NCBI RefSeq assembly: GCF_036370855.1
Contig: NC_088099.1
Span: 28,487,501 to 28,551,500, forward strand
Source: Dromaius novaehollandiae
Taxonomy: Eukaryota; Chordata; Aves; Casuariiformes; Dromaiidae
Reading direction: 5' to 3'
Length of the DNA stretch: 64,000 nucleotides
Part shown: positions 49,701 through 60,500 of the stretch, one piece after another
Numbering within the stretch: position 1 is the stretch's first letter
Layout: every line of letters starts with the position of its first letter
Position numbers and translations under genes: made by a program
The notes under the pieces: model-generated
What the model was told of the DNA's origin: nothing
Database searches by the model: none
Seen by the model: the letters and a program-made list of their open reading frames with translations, nothing else

Positions 49701-51915
49701 GCCAAGGCTGAAGTTCATAGTAAGCATCAGTGACTTTCTGCAGGACATGGATGAAATATTCTGAAACTTCTTCTCCCTTGCTTTGAACCAAGTCTAGAAT
49801 TTTGCGAACCTGAAGAAACACCATATAAAAGATCATTGATGCACAGCATTTTATCACAGTTACACTTCCAGACTGCTTTAGGATCCTTTTTGGGTTGGAA
49901 TGGGGGCCTGGAATCAAAACTGGTGCTTCAGAAAATTGAATTCAAAATCTAGTTCTGAATTTGAAACATCATAAAAATCACTTCCTGTTTGTTTGGAAGT
50001 TGCAAGAAACTCAGTTTTGCAGGTTAAGGTCCGAACTTGTAGCTAAGTGCATCTGCTAACCACAAAGAAAACAAATAAATACTGCTCCTCAGTAGGGATC
50101 CCAAAGGATTTCCCCAGCCTGGCTGGATATCGCAGCTGGAAAGTGTATTTTAAATCTCATGCTGGTTAAAATAAAGAGGTGGTTTCTCAGTGCCCTAAAT
50201 TCATCCTCTGACTTGTGAGTATAGCAGTCAAATTTAGGTTTACCACAGGGTCCATCCAGATCCAAAGCGGAGAGACAGAATGTCCCTTCTCTGGATCATA
50301 ATGCAGATCCAGAAACCTACAATTCTTTTTTTTTTTTAACACAGCAATTCAATGCTGCAGGTTCTCTGTTATCATGGACTTATTGCCTGCCATCATTACC
50401 AAAACTAATGGGTACCAGACAGGAGCTGGACCAGCTTGGAGCTAACTCACTACCTCTCGAGGCAAGGCAGAGCCTCATCTCTGTGCAGCTAGTACATGAC
50501 AGCCCTTTACAGGACAGATCAATCATCTGGCGGACCTATTTTGAACTGCTGGATTCTCTTCTTGTTGCAAATTAATCAAGAATTCACTTCTGAAACAGAT
50601 AAAGGGTTTCCAGAGCCTACGGTCTCTTGGAAGCTTAAAGCAGGATGAAGAACCCATGGCACAGGAGAAAAAAAAGGTATTTTTTGAAAATTCCTATGCT
50701 CTTAAAAGCAAATTTATGCCTTCCAGAGAAGCTCCCATAGAGTCCACTTCACTTCATTGTGACCTGCTCTTTGCCTCTGCTTAGACTTATAACGCGTGGC
50801 CTCCCACCAGCTTTGTTATGACGATCAGTTACATTATACTGAACAAAAGGAAACAGAGACGAACACGCAGTTTGCATTTATTCAGCTTTGACTCTCACAG
50901 AGTAAGAACTGTACTACCATTTCAACTTGGCAGCAAGAATGATTATTTTATGAAAATCTGCACTGTTAGTAAAGTCCAAGGTCTCTGAAATTTTTATGGT
51001 TTGCCTGCTTCTAATTGTGACTGGTAACTGGGTAACTGAAGCTGGGTAACTGGTTTGTCAGGGAGACCAGTGAGGAGTTTAAGTCATGATGCAGGCAGCA
51101 ACTGAGTACATCTGATCATTTTCTCTTATCAAAAGAATAGGAAATAATGTTGTCTGGAAATGATGTCTGAAGACAAATCAAAAACTGAAATGTGCCAGGA
51201 TATATCAATTTTATAAACAAGCATTTGCAATGTACGCAGGTCTTTAAAGAGAACAGAGTGTGTGCAGATGGACAACATGCAATCATTTACTTTTCAAACA
51301 GTACTGAACTCCCTCTCTCCTGCTGTAAACCAGGATGATCTGTCCCATGGCATCCTGAAGCAGACTTTCCTTGCAGCGCTCAGCATGATCGTGAAAGCCT
51401 GTGTGCAGTAAGCCGCACTCCAACAGCCACCACAGTCACCTCCTTATCGGAGGACCAAGCTGCAGCTAGGGGGACAGAAGAGCAATTATCACCCTGCTCA
51501 TTACAACTGCCAACGGGTGTTACAAGAAGCGCCAGTTGTGCTGGTGACATTTGTCCTGAAGGAACAAGGTGGGGAGACTCCAGTATAACACAGACTGAGA
51601 AAGACATTAGAGATCAAATTACCAGGTAAGCCCATAAAACCCAGGAATAAGTTGAAAGTAGCAAAAAGCTCCAGCTGGCTGGTGAAATAAAAAGAATACC
51701 TTATCTGCTTGAGTTGGAAACTGGACAACAATCTCTGCATCTTCAGTGGAGAAGTAGTCATTCTTAATCAAGTTGTCAATCAAACACTGCGTGTTTCGGA
51801 TTTTATTGACCAACAGTTCTCGGTATACTTTCAGGAAAGCGATGCAGGATGGAGGACTTGCCGCTGAAGGTTTTACCCCAGAAATCTCCAAGTTAACACA
51901 AGGCTGGCCTTCCAT
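31691..51915 (-). CDS. NOD1: NOD1, cytosolic peptidoglycan receptor (complete, ten coding exons)
   Basis: NOD1 (NLRC/CARD4) senses gamma-D-Glu-meso-DAP fragments of bacterial peptidoglycan in the cytosol and recruits RIPK2 to activate NF-kB. Ten coding exons sum to 2856 bp, giving 951 residues plus stop (human 953). CARD at about residues 28-110, with the acidic residues E58, D59 and E61 matching the human RIPK2-binding patch E53/D54/E56. NACHT ATPase: Walker A GDAGIGKS at 207-214 (K213), Walker B LFTFDGFDE at about 285-293, sensor-1 LTARTG near 335, and the winged-helix His (FLHLTLQ) at 521. Leucine-rich repeats run from about 700 to the end, closing in ERIICF. Every intron is GT-AG, and there is no frameshift or in-frame stop. 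The NACHT exon ends in the partial codon AG and all LRR exons keep that phase. Confidence 0.97.
31764..33394 (-). other. NOD1: NOD1 intron before the terminal exon
   Basis: No additional exon or recognisable repeat. GT-AG ends are clear. Confidence 0.85.
33395..33478 (-). CDS. NOD1: NOD1 LRR exon G (84 bp)
   Basis: Acceptor CTTTCTTTTTAG, donor GTCTG|GTAAGG. Encodes LIQNQITAKGVKYLSEALKE and ends IKEVC, matching human LIQNQITAKGTAQLADALQS. Confidence 0.95.
35442..35525 (-). CDS. NOD1: NOD1 LRR exon F (84 bp)
   Basis: Acceptor CTCCCACTTAG, donor TTATG|GTGAGT. Encodes LTKNYLDDEAAMSFAEMLKV and ends LVHLW, matching human LTQNELNDEVAESLAEMLKV. Confidence 0.95.
37120..37203 (-). CDS. NOD1: NOD1 LRR exon E (84 bp)
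   Basis: Acceptor TTTACTTCGCAG, donor TTCTG|GTAATC. Encodes LAFNGITTEGGKSIAEAMQH and ends VRIFW. The Asn and the terminal Trp align with human N844 and W874. Confidence 0.95.
39345..39428 (-). CDS. NOD1: NOD1 LRR exon D (84 bp), ligand-recognition face
   Basis: Acceptor TGTTCACCAG, donor GTGAG|GTAAAA. Encodes MWGNQVGDKGAKAFAEALRN, almost identical to human. Trp, Gly and Asp matching human W820, G821 and D826, reported as needed for peptidoglycan sensing, are kept. Confidence 0.95.
41440..41523 (-). CDS. NOD1: NOD1 LRR exon C (84 bp)
   Basis: Acceptor TATTCTGCAG-type context (minus ATGCAG), donor ATTGG|GTAAGT. Encodes IGANKITSEGGKCLAQAIQK and ends FEIG, matching the human repeat LGKNKITSEGGKYL. 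It carries the Glu that aligns with human Glu816. Confidence 0.95.
43119..43202 (-). CDS. NOD1: NOD1 LRR exon B (84 bp)
   Basis: Acceptor TTTCTTCAAG, donor GTTAA|GTATGT. Encodes LYNNQITDVGAKYV and ends SLEYVK. Human has THLK at the end, so the position matching human His788 reads Tyr here. Confidence 0.95.
44235..44318 (-). CDS. NOD1: NOD1 LRR exon A (84 bp)
   Basis: Acceptor TCATTTCAG, donor TTGGG|GTATGT. Encodes LSVNQITDHG and the rest of one repeat ending in TFLG, matching the human LSVNQITDGG repeat. It enters after codon position 2 and leaves after position 2, so it can be skipped without breaking the frame. Confidence 0.95.
45600..45750. repeat. AT-rich low-complexity stretch
   Basis: Runs of TTTAT, TTTTTAATTA and ATTTTT dominate the segment in the intron after the NACHT exon. 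No element was recognised. Confidence 0.8.
46523..48326 (-). CDS. NOD1: NOD1 large exon: NACHT, winged-helix and first LRR
   Basis: 1804 bp. The acceptor is CTTTTTAG|TTAGCAGG. Using this AG rather than the next ones gives P-V-S-R-Y, matching human, and keeps the frame. The donor is GATCAG|GTAGGA. It encodes about residues 131-732: the GRDSKFV motif before the NACHT, Walker A and B, sensor 1, the winged-helix and HD2 region, and the first LRR (RLALDLDNNN, CF-KLAVIR). A 179-codon open frame on the plus strand at 46615-47154 is a shadow of this exon. Confidence 0.96.
48327..49634 (-). other. NOD1: NOD1 intron between CARD and NACHT exons
   Basis: GT-AG intron containing the CR1 fragment at about 49087-49300. 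No other exon is visible. Confidence 0.85.
49087..49300 (-). mobile_element. CR1 LINE 3' fragment
   Basis: The plus strand reads GCATAGAATAATTCAGGCTG, then GAAGGTACTTCAGGAGGTCT, CTAGCCCAACCTCCTGCAC, and later AACCTCCAAGGATGGAGACT and CTCTCTGGGCAACCTGCTCC. This is the reverse complement of the well-known avian CR1 3' region, whose end carries ATTCTATG units (here CATAGAAT). The element is 5'-truncated and diverged, as most CR1 copies are. It supports a bird or other sauropsid origin. Confidence 0.88.
49635..49809 (-). CDS. NOD1: NOD1 coding exon 2, second half of CARD and linker
   Basis: 175 bp between the acceptor TTTCTTCAG and the donor GATCCAG|GTAAGG. It encodes VRKILDLVQSKGEEVSE, nearly identical to human NOD1, then a diverged linker ending in NTDP. 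It enters in phase 0 and leaves after one base of a Val codon. Confidence 0.95.
49810..51699 (-). other. NOD1: NOD1 intron between the two CARD exons
   Basis: GT-AG intron with no recognised exon or repeat. Confidence 0.85.
51700..51915 (-). CDS. NOD1: NOD1 coding exon 1, start and first half of CARD
   Basis: 72 codons from ATG at 51915 to the donor AAG|GTATTC, ending in phase 0. The start has G at -3 and G at +4, a good Kozak context. The segment REL-LV-IRNTQCL-DNL-KNDYFS-EDAEIV matches the human CARD closely. The N-terminus before the CARD is a few residues longer than in human NOD1. The exon probably extends 5' to the strong acceptor TTACTTTTTACAG, i.e. to 52038, carrying 123 bases of 5' UTR. 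A weaker acceptor CTCAG lies two bases before the ATG. Confidence 0.93.
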
Positions 51916-52038
51916 AGCTGAGATAGCAATATGCTGCTTGGTCTAGCCTCATCTTTGACAAACTGTCCATTTGCAGAGTGGAATCAGCTTGGAGTTAATT
52001 CCAGTGAAACAGGCAACTTGTCGTCCACATTACAAAGG
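51916..52038 (-). other. NOD1: NOD1 5' UTR segment with two upstream ORFs
   Basis: If the acceptor after 52038 is used, this UTR holds an 11-codon uORF (ATG at 52030, TAA at 51995-51997) and a 25-codon uORF (ATG at 51970, TAA at 51893-51895). The second runs past the NOD1 start in another frame. Both could lower initiation at the main ATG. Exon extent is inference from splice-site strength. Confidence 0.55.
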
Positions 52039-55000
52039 CTGTAAAAAGTAATTGCATAGAACCTCAAATTAGACATTACCCTAAGGAGATACATCCTTTG
52101 ACTAGCAATCAAACAGTACTTTCAGCCTCTGCATAATACCATCGCCAACTTTATTCAAAAAAATTCTGATTTCTTCCTGAGGTACTTCCATTTATTTGTT
52201 CAGTTTTTGGAAAAAATGTACCTACTGCAGGCAGTCTTCTCTGTAATACAAATACTTTACTTAGCTTGCCTCAAACAACAACACTGGCATCTGCTTTATT
52301 AGCTGCTTGTTCTTAGTGCATAATTGAATGTTTTTTATTAGCTTTTCATGTTTCAATAGACAAAAGAGGGCATCCGTCCAAACATATCTGGACAAAGAAA
52401 TAAATAGAATAAAATTATACTTCTTAACAATTAATTTTGTAGGAATTAATTTATAGTAGCAATTCACTTTGCTTCTTCTTTATTACAGCAACAGTCCCTG
52501 TGTAAAATTTTGCCAGCAGGATAACTGTCCCTGTAAGTGAGGCCTTGTGAACGCTGAGGCCGTTTTAGCTAAACTAAGAGAAAGTATTTAGCTTCAGGGC
52601 AGGTCTGAGGTGCAGTATGAGACTGTGGGAAAACCACTGATCACATACTGATGCTAAGGGGGCCAAGAGTGAAATGATGCTAACAGTGAAAACATTGGTG
52701 TAGATTTCAGAACTAAAACACCACTTACAGGCACAGAGCACTTCATACCTCTTACGGCTACTGTCTCAGTATGTAAAACAGGGAAAATGCCACTGCCTTG
52801 TTTAATTTGGTTAATTTTATCCAAGTTAGAACTAGAAATACAGCTTTTCTGGATCTGAAGAATAACAATGTTATGGCAAGGACTGCAATTGGCAATTGTA
52901 AATATGTAAGATCTCCTCTCTAGGGATTCACAAAAAAATCAGGAGCTTTACTTGAGCAGGAATTGCATAGAATAGCTAAATTCACAGGCTTTTTCCCCAT
53001 ATGATGAACTAAGCCTGGAAGATGGCACGACAATTCATATTCATTACTGGACTGGGCATCCAACCCACCTCAGTCTTCATAAAGGCAAGGACTGCACACA
53101 ACACAGCTCGTAATGAAGATACCAATTTGAAATCCGTGCAAAATAGTTATGCCTGAATGCCTAATCTCAGCCCATGTATGCGCACCTAGAGACACAACGT
53201 GATCATTAATTCAGACAGCTGTGCGCTCAGGAAACCCCCTTACCGCTGTAGAGATGTTGTTTAGAAATGGTACTCGTTAACATGAATGCTCTCTTCCTGT
53301 CTACAAATATATATACTGTGTATGCCCTCATTCTCTATACCAGCTCTTGGGAGCTCTTTTTAACTGGACATTTATTGTCACTTTTCTTTCAAAGGCATAA
53401 AGCAGTAGGAACAAGGAACAGATCCCTCCCTAGTGTATTACTGAACGGTTTTTTGAATTCCAGTTAATATAACCACAGGGTAGGTATGAAGTTATATTGT
53501 AATTATAATTCAAAATGATGTTCATCTAGTTACTATTTAGGTTCAGACCCCGCACATACGATTCCCCATGCACAAAGGAGACTTTATACAAGATCACTAC
53601 CGAATCACCTCCACATAGCAGCTGAGAATCTGCATGATTAACATGAATTACTGGCACCCTACAGTAAGAGGGTGAAAAGTACATTTGACAGAGCAGGTCC
53701 AGAGAGGTTTGGAAGAATGTTCTTAGATTCTGCATTACAGTCCTATTAAAAAAAGAAACCATTCTTCAAGAACTCTGTAAAGGCGCCAGCTCTGCTGCTT
53801 CAAAACGCTTGCAATTTCCCAAGGCATTTACAGTGCTGGCAAACTTTCCAGCTCCTCTCCAGCACTCCCCTGACGAAGTACAGCTAGCCTGCCAGCTCAG
53901 AGGTTCGGCTAGGTGACCTGCTACTGGCACAAACTCGTTGCTGTGGGGCTTCCACCCCAGATGCTGCAGTCTGCATCGGTGCAGTTTGTGCTGCCTGAAG
54001 CCGGAGGAAGACACAATTGGTGCTATTGCATTTCAGCGACACGGCCTATCTACACTAATGACCACAGTGCAAACCAGCCTAGCTCCTCTGATTTCAAGGA
54101 ACCAATAGGTCCTAACTCATAGTTGCTGATCTGCACAGATACAGACAACTACGTTGAGAGATGAGCCTTCGGATGGCTGGGACCAGGTGAATCCCTAGCA
54201 CAACCATTTTGGATCAAAGCCAACCCAAAATCTGCAAAACTCTGTTAACCGAATGGAATGTCACCAAGTGACCTGACTTTCTCATCACATGAGTAAGTGA
54301 CTGCATGTACTCAGACAAATCAATCTTTCATTACACTATTCACATGACCCACCAGATGAAGTGGCTGATTTCTGAGTCACTCAGCTTCCTAGAAGCCACA
54401 CAGGCACAACTCTTTGTTCAGGAAAGCTCATTTTATAAATGGACTCTATCATGAAGACCAAACAATGTTGAAAACATCGTTTACTCTAAAGCTTTTGCAA
54501 GCTTTTAGTTAAAGAGATACGGTCACCTTAAAACACATGCAAAAGAAACATTAAACCTGCTCTTTCAAGATATTGTGTCTACCCAACATTTTCTGCTTGC
54601 TTTTATTGTTCTGGGACCACATTATACTAATGCCTTTTCTTTCTTCCTGGTTTGTGGGGAAAACTGAGGCAAACATCCAGGAAACCATAGTATTGAACCA
54701 AAGTGGTGTCACCTGTACAAAACAAATAGAAATATTTTCCTTACTTTTTCAGGTCCATCTACAAAGAGGGTAAGAAAAGAAAGAAGAAATAAAGCGAAAA
54801 GACAAGAAAAAGAAGAAGAAAACATGGGAAGACCAGAAGGTCTCAAAGACGCCTGCACTACCTCTCACCAAGTCCAAGTCAGTAGAGAATGTGGTTGCTC
54901 TTGGAAGGAGTACGCATAAATGCGCTGCAAGAGAGCATGTTCTCTTCCACACAGTGTGATCTGAAAACACTGGACAAACAAGAGAGGAATCAGAAAAGAA

Positions 55001-58000
55001 TATAAGGTGAAGGTAAGCATCAAGGGAGAGAAGGACAAGGAGCAAAAATGCAGGGCAGGGAAGCCGGAGTTGGCAATGTGAAGTCAGTGCAAGATGACAT
55101 ACTCAGTGATATTTTCAGTGCCAATATTAACTTTGAGAGAAAAAAGAACACTCGATATTGGAGAAAACAGTAATTTACACTCATTTCTTTTAACAGAAAA
55201 ATGGCAAATTTCCACTATCCACAGACTGAGAAAAAGTAATATTGCACAAGTGACTAACATGTTTAAACTAGAGTTGGAACAAAAGTACTTCCCGTCACAT
55301 GCAGTTAATAGCAAGGCAGGTACGTGCATGTTTGTTGCAAACTGCATCAGCACATGAAGAAAATTCAGGTCCTACTCAGACTAAAGTAACAATAAAATTT
55401 CCTACAGTAGCAACCCTAGGTGCAACAGCACATAAAAGTCCTGCTCAGTGTAAGAATCACGTCGGGATGGCTTTGCTTATTCTCTTGAAAAAAGGCAGTC
55501 ATTGTCCAGAAGATTCTGACATACACGACTCAGTTTTGCCAGCTTAATTTTTTTGAAACATGAGGCCAATGTGTTGACACCATGAAGGCTCTAACTTATC
55601 CATTTGTCCATCATCTCTTTCTCTGGAAAGAGTCCTGTAGTGGTTTACTACGAGTCTTTCGAGTGATGGATCACACGACTACAAAGTGCTCAGTCTCTTA
55701 TTACAAGGACCTCTTCTCTTTGTTTTACAATGCTAGGTTACGCACATGCTGTGCTTAAAGGTGAACTGTAAATGCTTCTGCAGCTTAGCAATACATGTTG
55801 AAAGCATTTGTTTGGTGGACCATGAAGTGTATATGATATTCTTTCCCTTATCTTGGCCACTCCAGCTGCTGGATTCAATTCCAGCGCAATTCTTGCAATT
55901 GGCATGACATTAGTCACGGGAATGCTGGTAGAAAAGACTGGGGCATACATTAATGCAAAATTAGTGCATTGACCAGAGTCTAAAAACACCTACTGTTGAG
56001 AAACACTGCCTCTTTTAACAACTGTTCCACTTCTGAAAGGGCTAGTGAATAAAATCATGTTTTGAATGTCACCTTCAGCCTTTTAGGATCCTTGCGAAGA
56101 CATCACTAAGTTAAGATAAAGGCAGAGCATCTGCTCTAACAGCAACAGCTTGTTAATACATCTATTTATAGAAATGAATATTAGCACTGAGGTATGTATG
56201 TAGAATATGCAGCCGACAGGCCGCAACATGGCAAGAAAGGGAAAATTTCGTAAGCCTGACACAGAAGCTGAAACAGCACAAGACCTAAGGAGGAACTGGG
56301 AGAAATGATACCTGGATGAAGCAGGAGGGTAGTATGGGGGGACAAGTGGACAGAAACTTATAGTGAAAACCTTTCTCACTGGGAACAGCATGGATATGTT
56401 GTCCATGGGGGGAGAAATAAAAGAATAATGGCTTACTCGAGGGCTTGCCAGTGATGTTGGAGAGGAAATACAGTTACCCACTTTGAGGAGGGCAGTTTCA
56501 GTCAAGTGAAGAAGACAGAAAACAGACTACCAGGAATTAAAAAGAACTAGAGAGCAGAGTGCTCACCCAGTAACTGTAAAAGCAAAGAGGAGACAGAAAT
56601 GAGTCTTGGACAAGTGAAGTGTCAATGGGCATTTGAAGGATGCGAGAAGCAATAGAAAGACTGGCAAGAGAGGCATATGATAAGCCTGCATAACTGAGAA
56701 TAACAAAGAGGAAGTAAGATGGGTATCAGGCCAGGAATAAGGAGGGAAATGAAAAAGGGAAATGAAATTTGTTACAGTAAGAGGTACAGTAAAAGTATCA
56801 GTGTTTACAGCAAAGTTTTGTATAATCCATGTCAATGAACTGCAGAGGCATTGATGGCAAAGGGCAACGGGCACTTTTATCTGGTGGTTCTACTGACTTC
56901 TATTTTAAAATTCTCAGCGTTGTGCAACCACGTACACATATATACTTTCTGGCCCTGCCCTCTCACATCCTCTTTTTGCTAAGATCGTTGTGCTCTCCTT
57001 CTGTCAAAACTCCTATGCTCGTTCAACTGTCAGAGCTGCAAGTCTTCTGGCAGTGAAGAATATACTAGTTTTCTGGTAGCGCTAATATTTATCACAACGG
57101 GGTCTTACTGAGGTCCTAAACGTATATGCTATAGATGAAGAGGCTGAAGGATTTTTGGACAGCTAAAAAACAGTTCTGCATTTTGGTAAACTAATGAATT
57201 AACTCCTCACTGAGCTGGCTGCTCCCAAGGAGATTGTGTGAGATGAAGCACCAAAGCCAATAAAAAGTGCACGTTAATTAACAACTCTCCTTTAAAGTAT
57301 CTGATTTAAGACCAAACTGGATTATCTCTGAAAAGCTGAAAACTCAGCCCATATTACTTCTTCTCTGTCTTCCTATCCCGACAAAACTGTTCCTCTAAAT
57401 TCCCTGTGATGAGAAGCCCTATGCCATACAACCAGCTATCGGCCAACAGCTGGCGTGTCTTCAGGATTTTCACAGCACCTTGTAGCCAGCTCTCACACGG
57501 ACGACAGCTCAGCACATGCATAAATCTCAGTGCCAGAACAGGGCCAGTGGAGTCTTTCAGAGACTCTCCCATATCTGCTCGTGCAGCCTTCTGACAGCAG
57601 TATTCAAAGTGCAGTCGCTCTTAGAGAGGTGGCTCTATGAAAACAGTGCTGTTTCACATCAGAATCTGTGCCCTTTGTGTCTCCACGTCAGATTTGTTCC
57701 CTGACAAGAGCTACTTTTCAGTGCTAACCCTCCCACTGCAGAGTCATTACGCCAAGAGAACTGGAGATCTTGACATGCTTTTTCATTAATAACAGCAGTT
57801 TAAACTCAGGCCGGCCTAAACTCAGCTATTTGCTATCACTAGAAGAGACAGAAGGGAGACTGATTTTCCGCATCCAAGTTGAAGTATGCCACAGCAGCCA
57901 GTCCTTTAATATAGCAAATAAATAAGAAAGAACGTGTTTCCCCACAGCATTAGTTTTAGAGAGTTATTGTTTCTGACTGTAATCTCACTTTTAAAAGAAC

Positions 58001-59396
58001 CTCAAGTATTTTAGATGGTACAAGAACAGTAAAACAACAGACAGACATTGGAGGCAATTGGGTACATATATCTACATGAAAAGTCTGCATGTCTGGATGG
58101 GAAGCGATGCAATGTATTTCCCAGAGGTAAGAAAAAAATAGCCTTTTATTTTCATAACACAAACGGTGCATTAGTAGAGTTCGCACAGAGTCCCTGTACA
58201 TCTTAATGATCTTAAATAATATTCTGTATCTGCTGTTACAGCGCATTCATCATACCCCAGTTTACAATCTCAGTGTAACTATTATAATGGATGCTACTTA
58301 TGTCAGTAAATGTCCTGGGAGCCATATGCTAACTTCACACTAGCGTAAATCCATTACAACTCCTGTGGTTTTGCACTGCTCTGGGGATCAGCATCTTTGT
58401 GATTTTTTTCTCTCTCCTTTGATTGTAGCAAAAGCTTTTGTAGCCATTCCTAGTTGTCTGAAGAGCAGCAGATATTAAAAAAAAAAAACAAACCACAAAA
58501 CAGAAGAAACTATTTCTGCCTGCACCTGGTAGACTGAGAAGCTTTTGTATAAACGGCCTGTGCTTTTAAACAAATATTCATGCCCTCAGCAGGTTTTGCT
58601 GCTGCCTTTCCTAATAATATACTTTCAAGCAAATGGAGCCTCACATTCCCGATCTGGATGAATTAACAAATCACTGTTAAAAGATTTTATGTGTCTTCCT
58701 GATAACCCCTTTCCGGGTGGTTTCAGGAAAACCTTTAATAGGACGGAGCCACTACTAAAAAGCAAAGAAATTACCTTCAATCAGAGAGGCCCTGGGGTTT
58801 TGGAGGGAGAAGGAGGAGGAGGGGAACAATTAATAGTGCACCTAAAAATGGAACTGCTTCTCTACTATTTGAGCTTTCGACTTGCGCCGAATTGTGTAAT
58901 TAAAGCAGTAAGAGTAACGTTCTGAATACGCGGATTCACAGGCAAGTTTCCTTGTTTGGCTTTTTACTTTTTTGTCTGTTGCTCAAGGAAAGGACAAGAA
59001 AGGAAGGAGGGAAGGAGGACCGAGCTCTACCAAGCGTTACAAGACCCCTTTCCCGCAGTTTTTCCGTGCTGCCGCCGCCTCCCGCATCTGCCGCCTCCCA
59101 GGCCGAGGGCTCCGCGCCGGCGCGGCCCTCGGGGGAGCCGCGGCCCGGCCTGGCACCCTGCTCCTGCTGCACCCCGGGCATTTCCTGGGGCCGTGCCCCC
59201 CTTTCGGGGCCGGTGCCCCCCGGCGGGGGCAGGGGCCCTTGCTGGAGAAACCCCAAACCCACCCGTTTTCCACCTCCCGCCCCCCAAGAAGACCCCCCCC
59301 GCGCTGCTCCCTTCGGCCAGGCCGCAGCGGGCAGGCCTCACCCCCCCAACCGGGGTGAGACCCCCCCCCACCGCCCCCGGCCGGCCCCGCACTCAC
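52039..59396 (-). other. NOD1: probable NOD1 5' intron(s)
   Basis: Lies between the first coding exon and the splice donor in the CpG island. Human NOD1 has several non-coding first exons, so some may lie here, but I cannot place any with confidence. Contents seen are an A-rich purine stretch at about 54768-54838, a longer purine-rich tract at about 56225-56765, and short homopolymers. No coding exon is supported. Confidence 0.6.
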
Positions 59397-59560
59397 CACG
59401 CCGCCGCAGCCACGAGGGCGAGGGGAGGAGCGGAGCGGCCCGGGCCGGGGCGGCGGCGCTGGGGGAGGCCGCTCCCGCCCGGCCCGGCCCGGCCCGGCCC
59501 AGCCGCAGCTCCCGCGCCACCGCCCCGCGCACCCCCGTCACCCCCTCGCGTTCAGGCCCA
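59397..59560 (-). other. NOD1: probable non-coding NOD1 exon 1
   Basis: The 3' boundary at 59397 is set by the GTGAGT donor. The 5' end is a guess within the island, since no initiator or TATA box decides it. Confidence 0.45.
59477..59500. repeat. short (CCCGG)n tandem repeat
   Basis: About five copies of a 5-bp GC-only unit within the CpG island. G-rich on the minus strand and able to form G-quadruplexes. Confidence 0.8.
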
Positions 59561-59900
59561 CGGGGCTCCCCGCGGCCCGGGGAGGGGGGGGAAGGGGGCA
59601 TTTTGCCCTAAAAGCGTCGGAGCCGGGCGTTGCTTGCGCAGCTCCACCCCCCGCGCCCAGGTGAAGGTGCGGAGCCACCGGTAAGGCAGCTGTCGCTGTG
59701 TTCAGACCAGCTGGACCTGCCCCTGCGCAACCCGGGCTGGCACAGAGCCCGCCGCCGCGGGCAGGGGGAGGCCTGGCGACGGCGGTTCTGCGCACTCGCA
59801 CGGCAAGCGGGGGAGCGCGGGGCGCCTGCGCTGCTCCGGCCGAGGGGCCCAGCGCGGGAAGCGGTCACCAGCGCCGGGGGAAAAGTTCATGCAGTGAAGA

Positions 59901-60500
59901 CAAGGCAAGTTTGTTACTTTGCGATTTTTCCATCTTAAGCAGTCCCATACTGACACCGATTTATCAAAAGTATGCATTACGCAGGATAACGCAAAGTTCA
60001 GATGTTTCGCATTTTTCAGCTGACAGTTCTTCTTACCCCCCCACCCCGACTGACTACAGGCATTGCCACGTACCATAAAGGTTGGGAAGTGCTGTAAATC
60101 TTACAAGAGCCTCCAGTTTTGCAGGAGACTGTCAATGCTGTGAAAAAAAATGAGGGCAGGTCTCTTCATTGCGGGGGGGGGGGCACATAAACCCCTCCCC
60201 CCCCCCCCAACCAAAAGAAATGCACCAGAACTAACTCAGAGGAAGACTCACTGGTTTCACTGGGCTTCAGACCAGGTCCAAAAAAAAATTCCAAACAAGT
60301 CATTAAAAAAAATCCTCAGAATTGTCTAACTAAAACGAGTCCTTTAAAATCCTAACGTAGTTCACCTATGACGATTACTAGACATGGAAGGGAGCAGGCC
60401 ATGTTGCTTTGAGACCCTTTGCTGAACGTTTCAGGCCTGGGTTGCCTTTTGGACTAACACTTGAAAACATGGAAACAGTTTTAAAAAATCCCTCTGCTTT
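59901..60500. other. short spacer between the NOD1 promoter and the GGCT 3' end
   Basis: No gene is seen. It holds a G run at about 60173-60183 followed eight bases later by a C-rich run to about 60208. Confidence 0.7.

Larger units (their letters stand above)
59040..59900. promoter_or_regulatory. NOD1: CpG island, probable NOD1 promoter
   Basis: Very high GC with dense CpG, starting abruptly in AT-rich DNA. It contains SP1-like GGGCGG boxes, a 5-bp tandem CCCGG repeat at about 59477-59500, and on the minus strand an exon-like GCGGCGGCGTG followed by the strong donor GTGAGT (59391-59396), pointing into the NOD1 locus. NOD1 is the only minus-strand gene downstream, so this is its likely promoter. 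The long open frames on both strands reflect lack of AT-rich stops, not coding. Confidence 0.8.

Noticed and set aside
58952-59684. Long overlapping open frames on both strands (up to 242 codons)
   Set aside because: They sit in a CpG island where stop codons are rare, overlap in several frames and encode Pro/Arg/Gly-rich sequence with no family resemblance.
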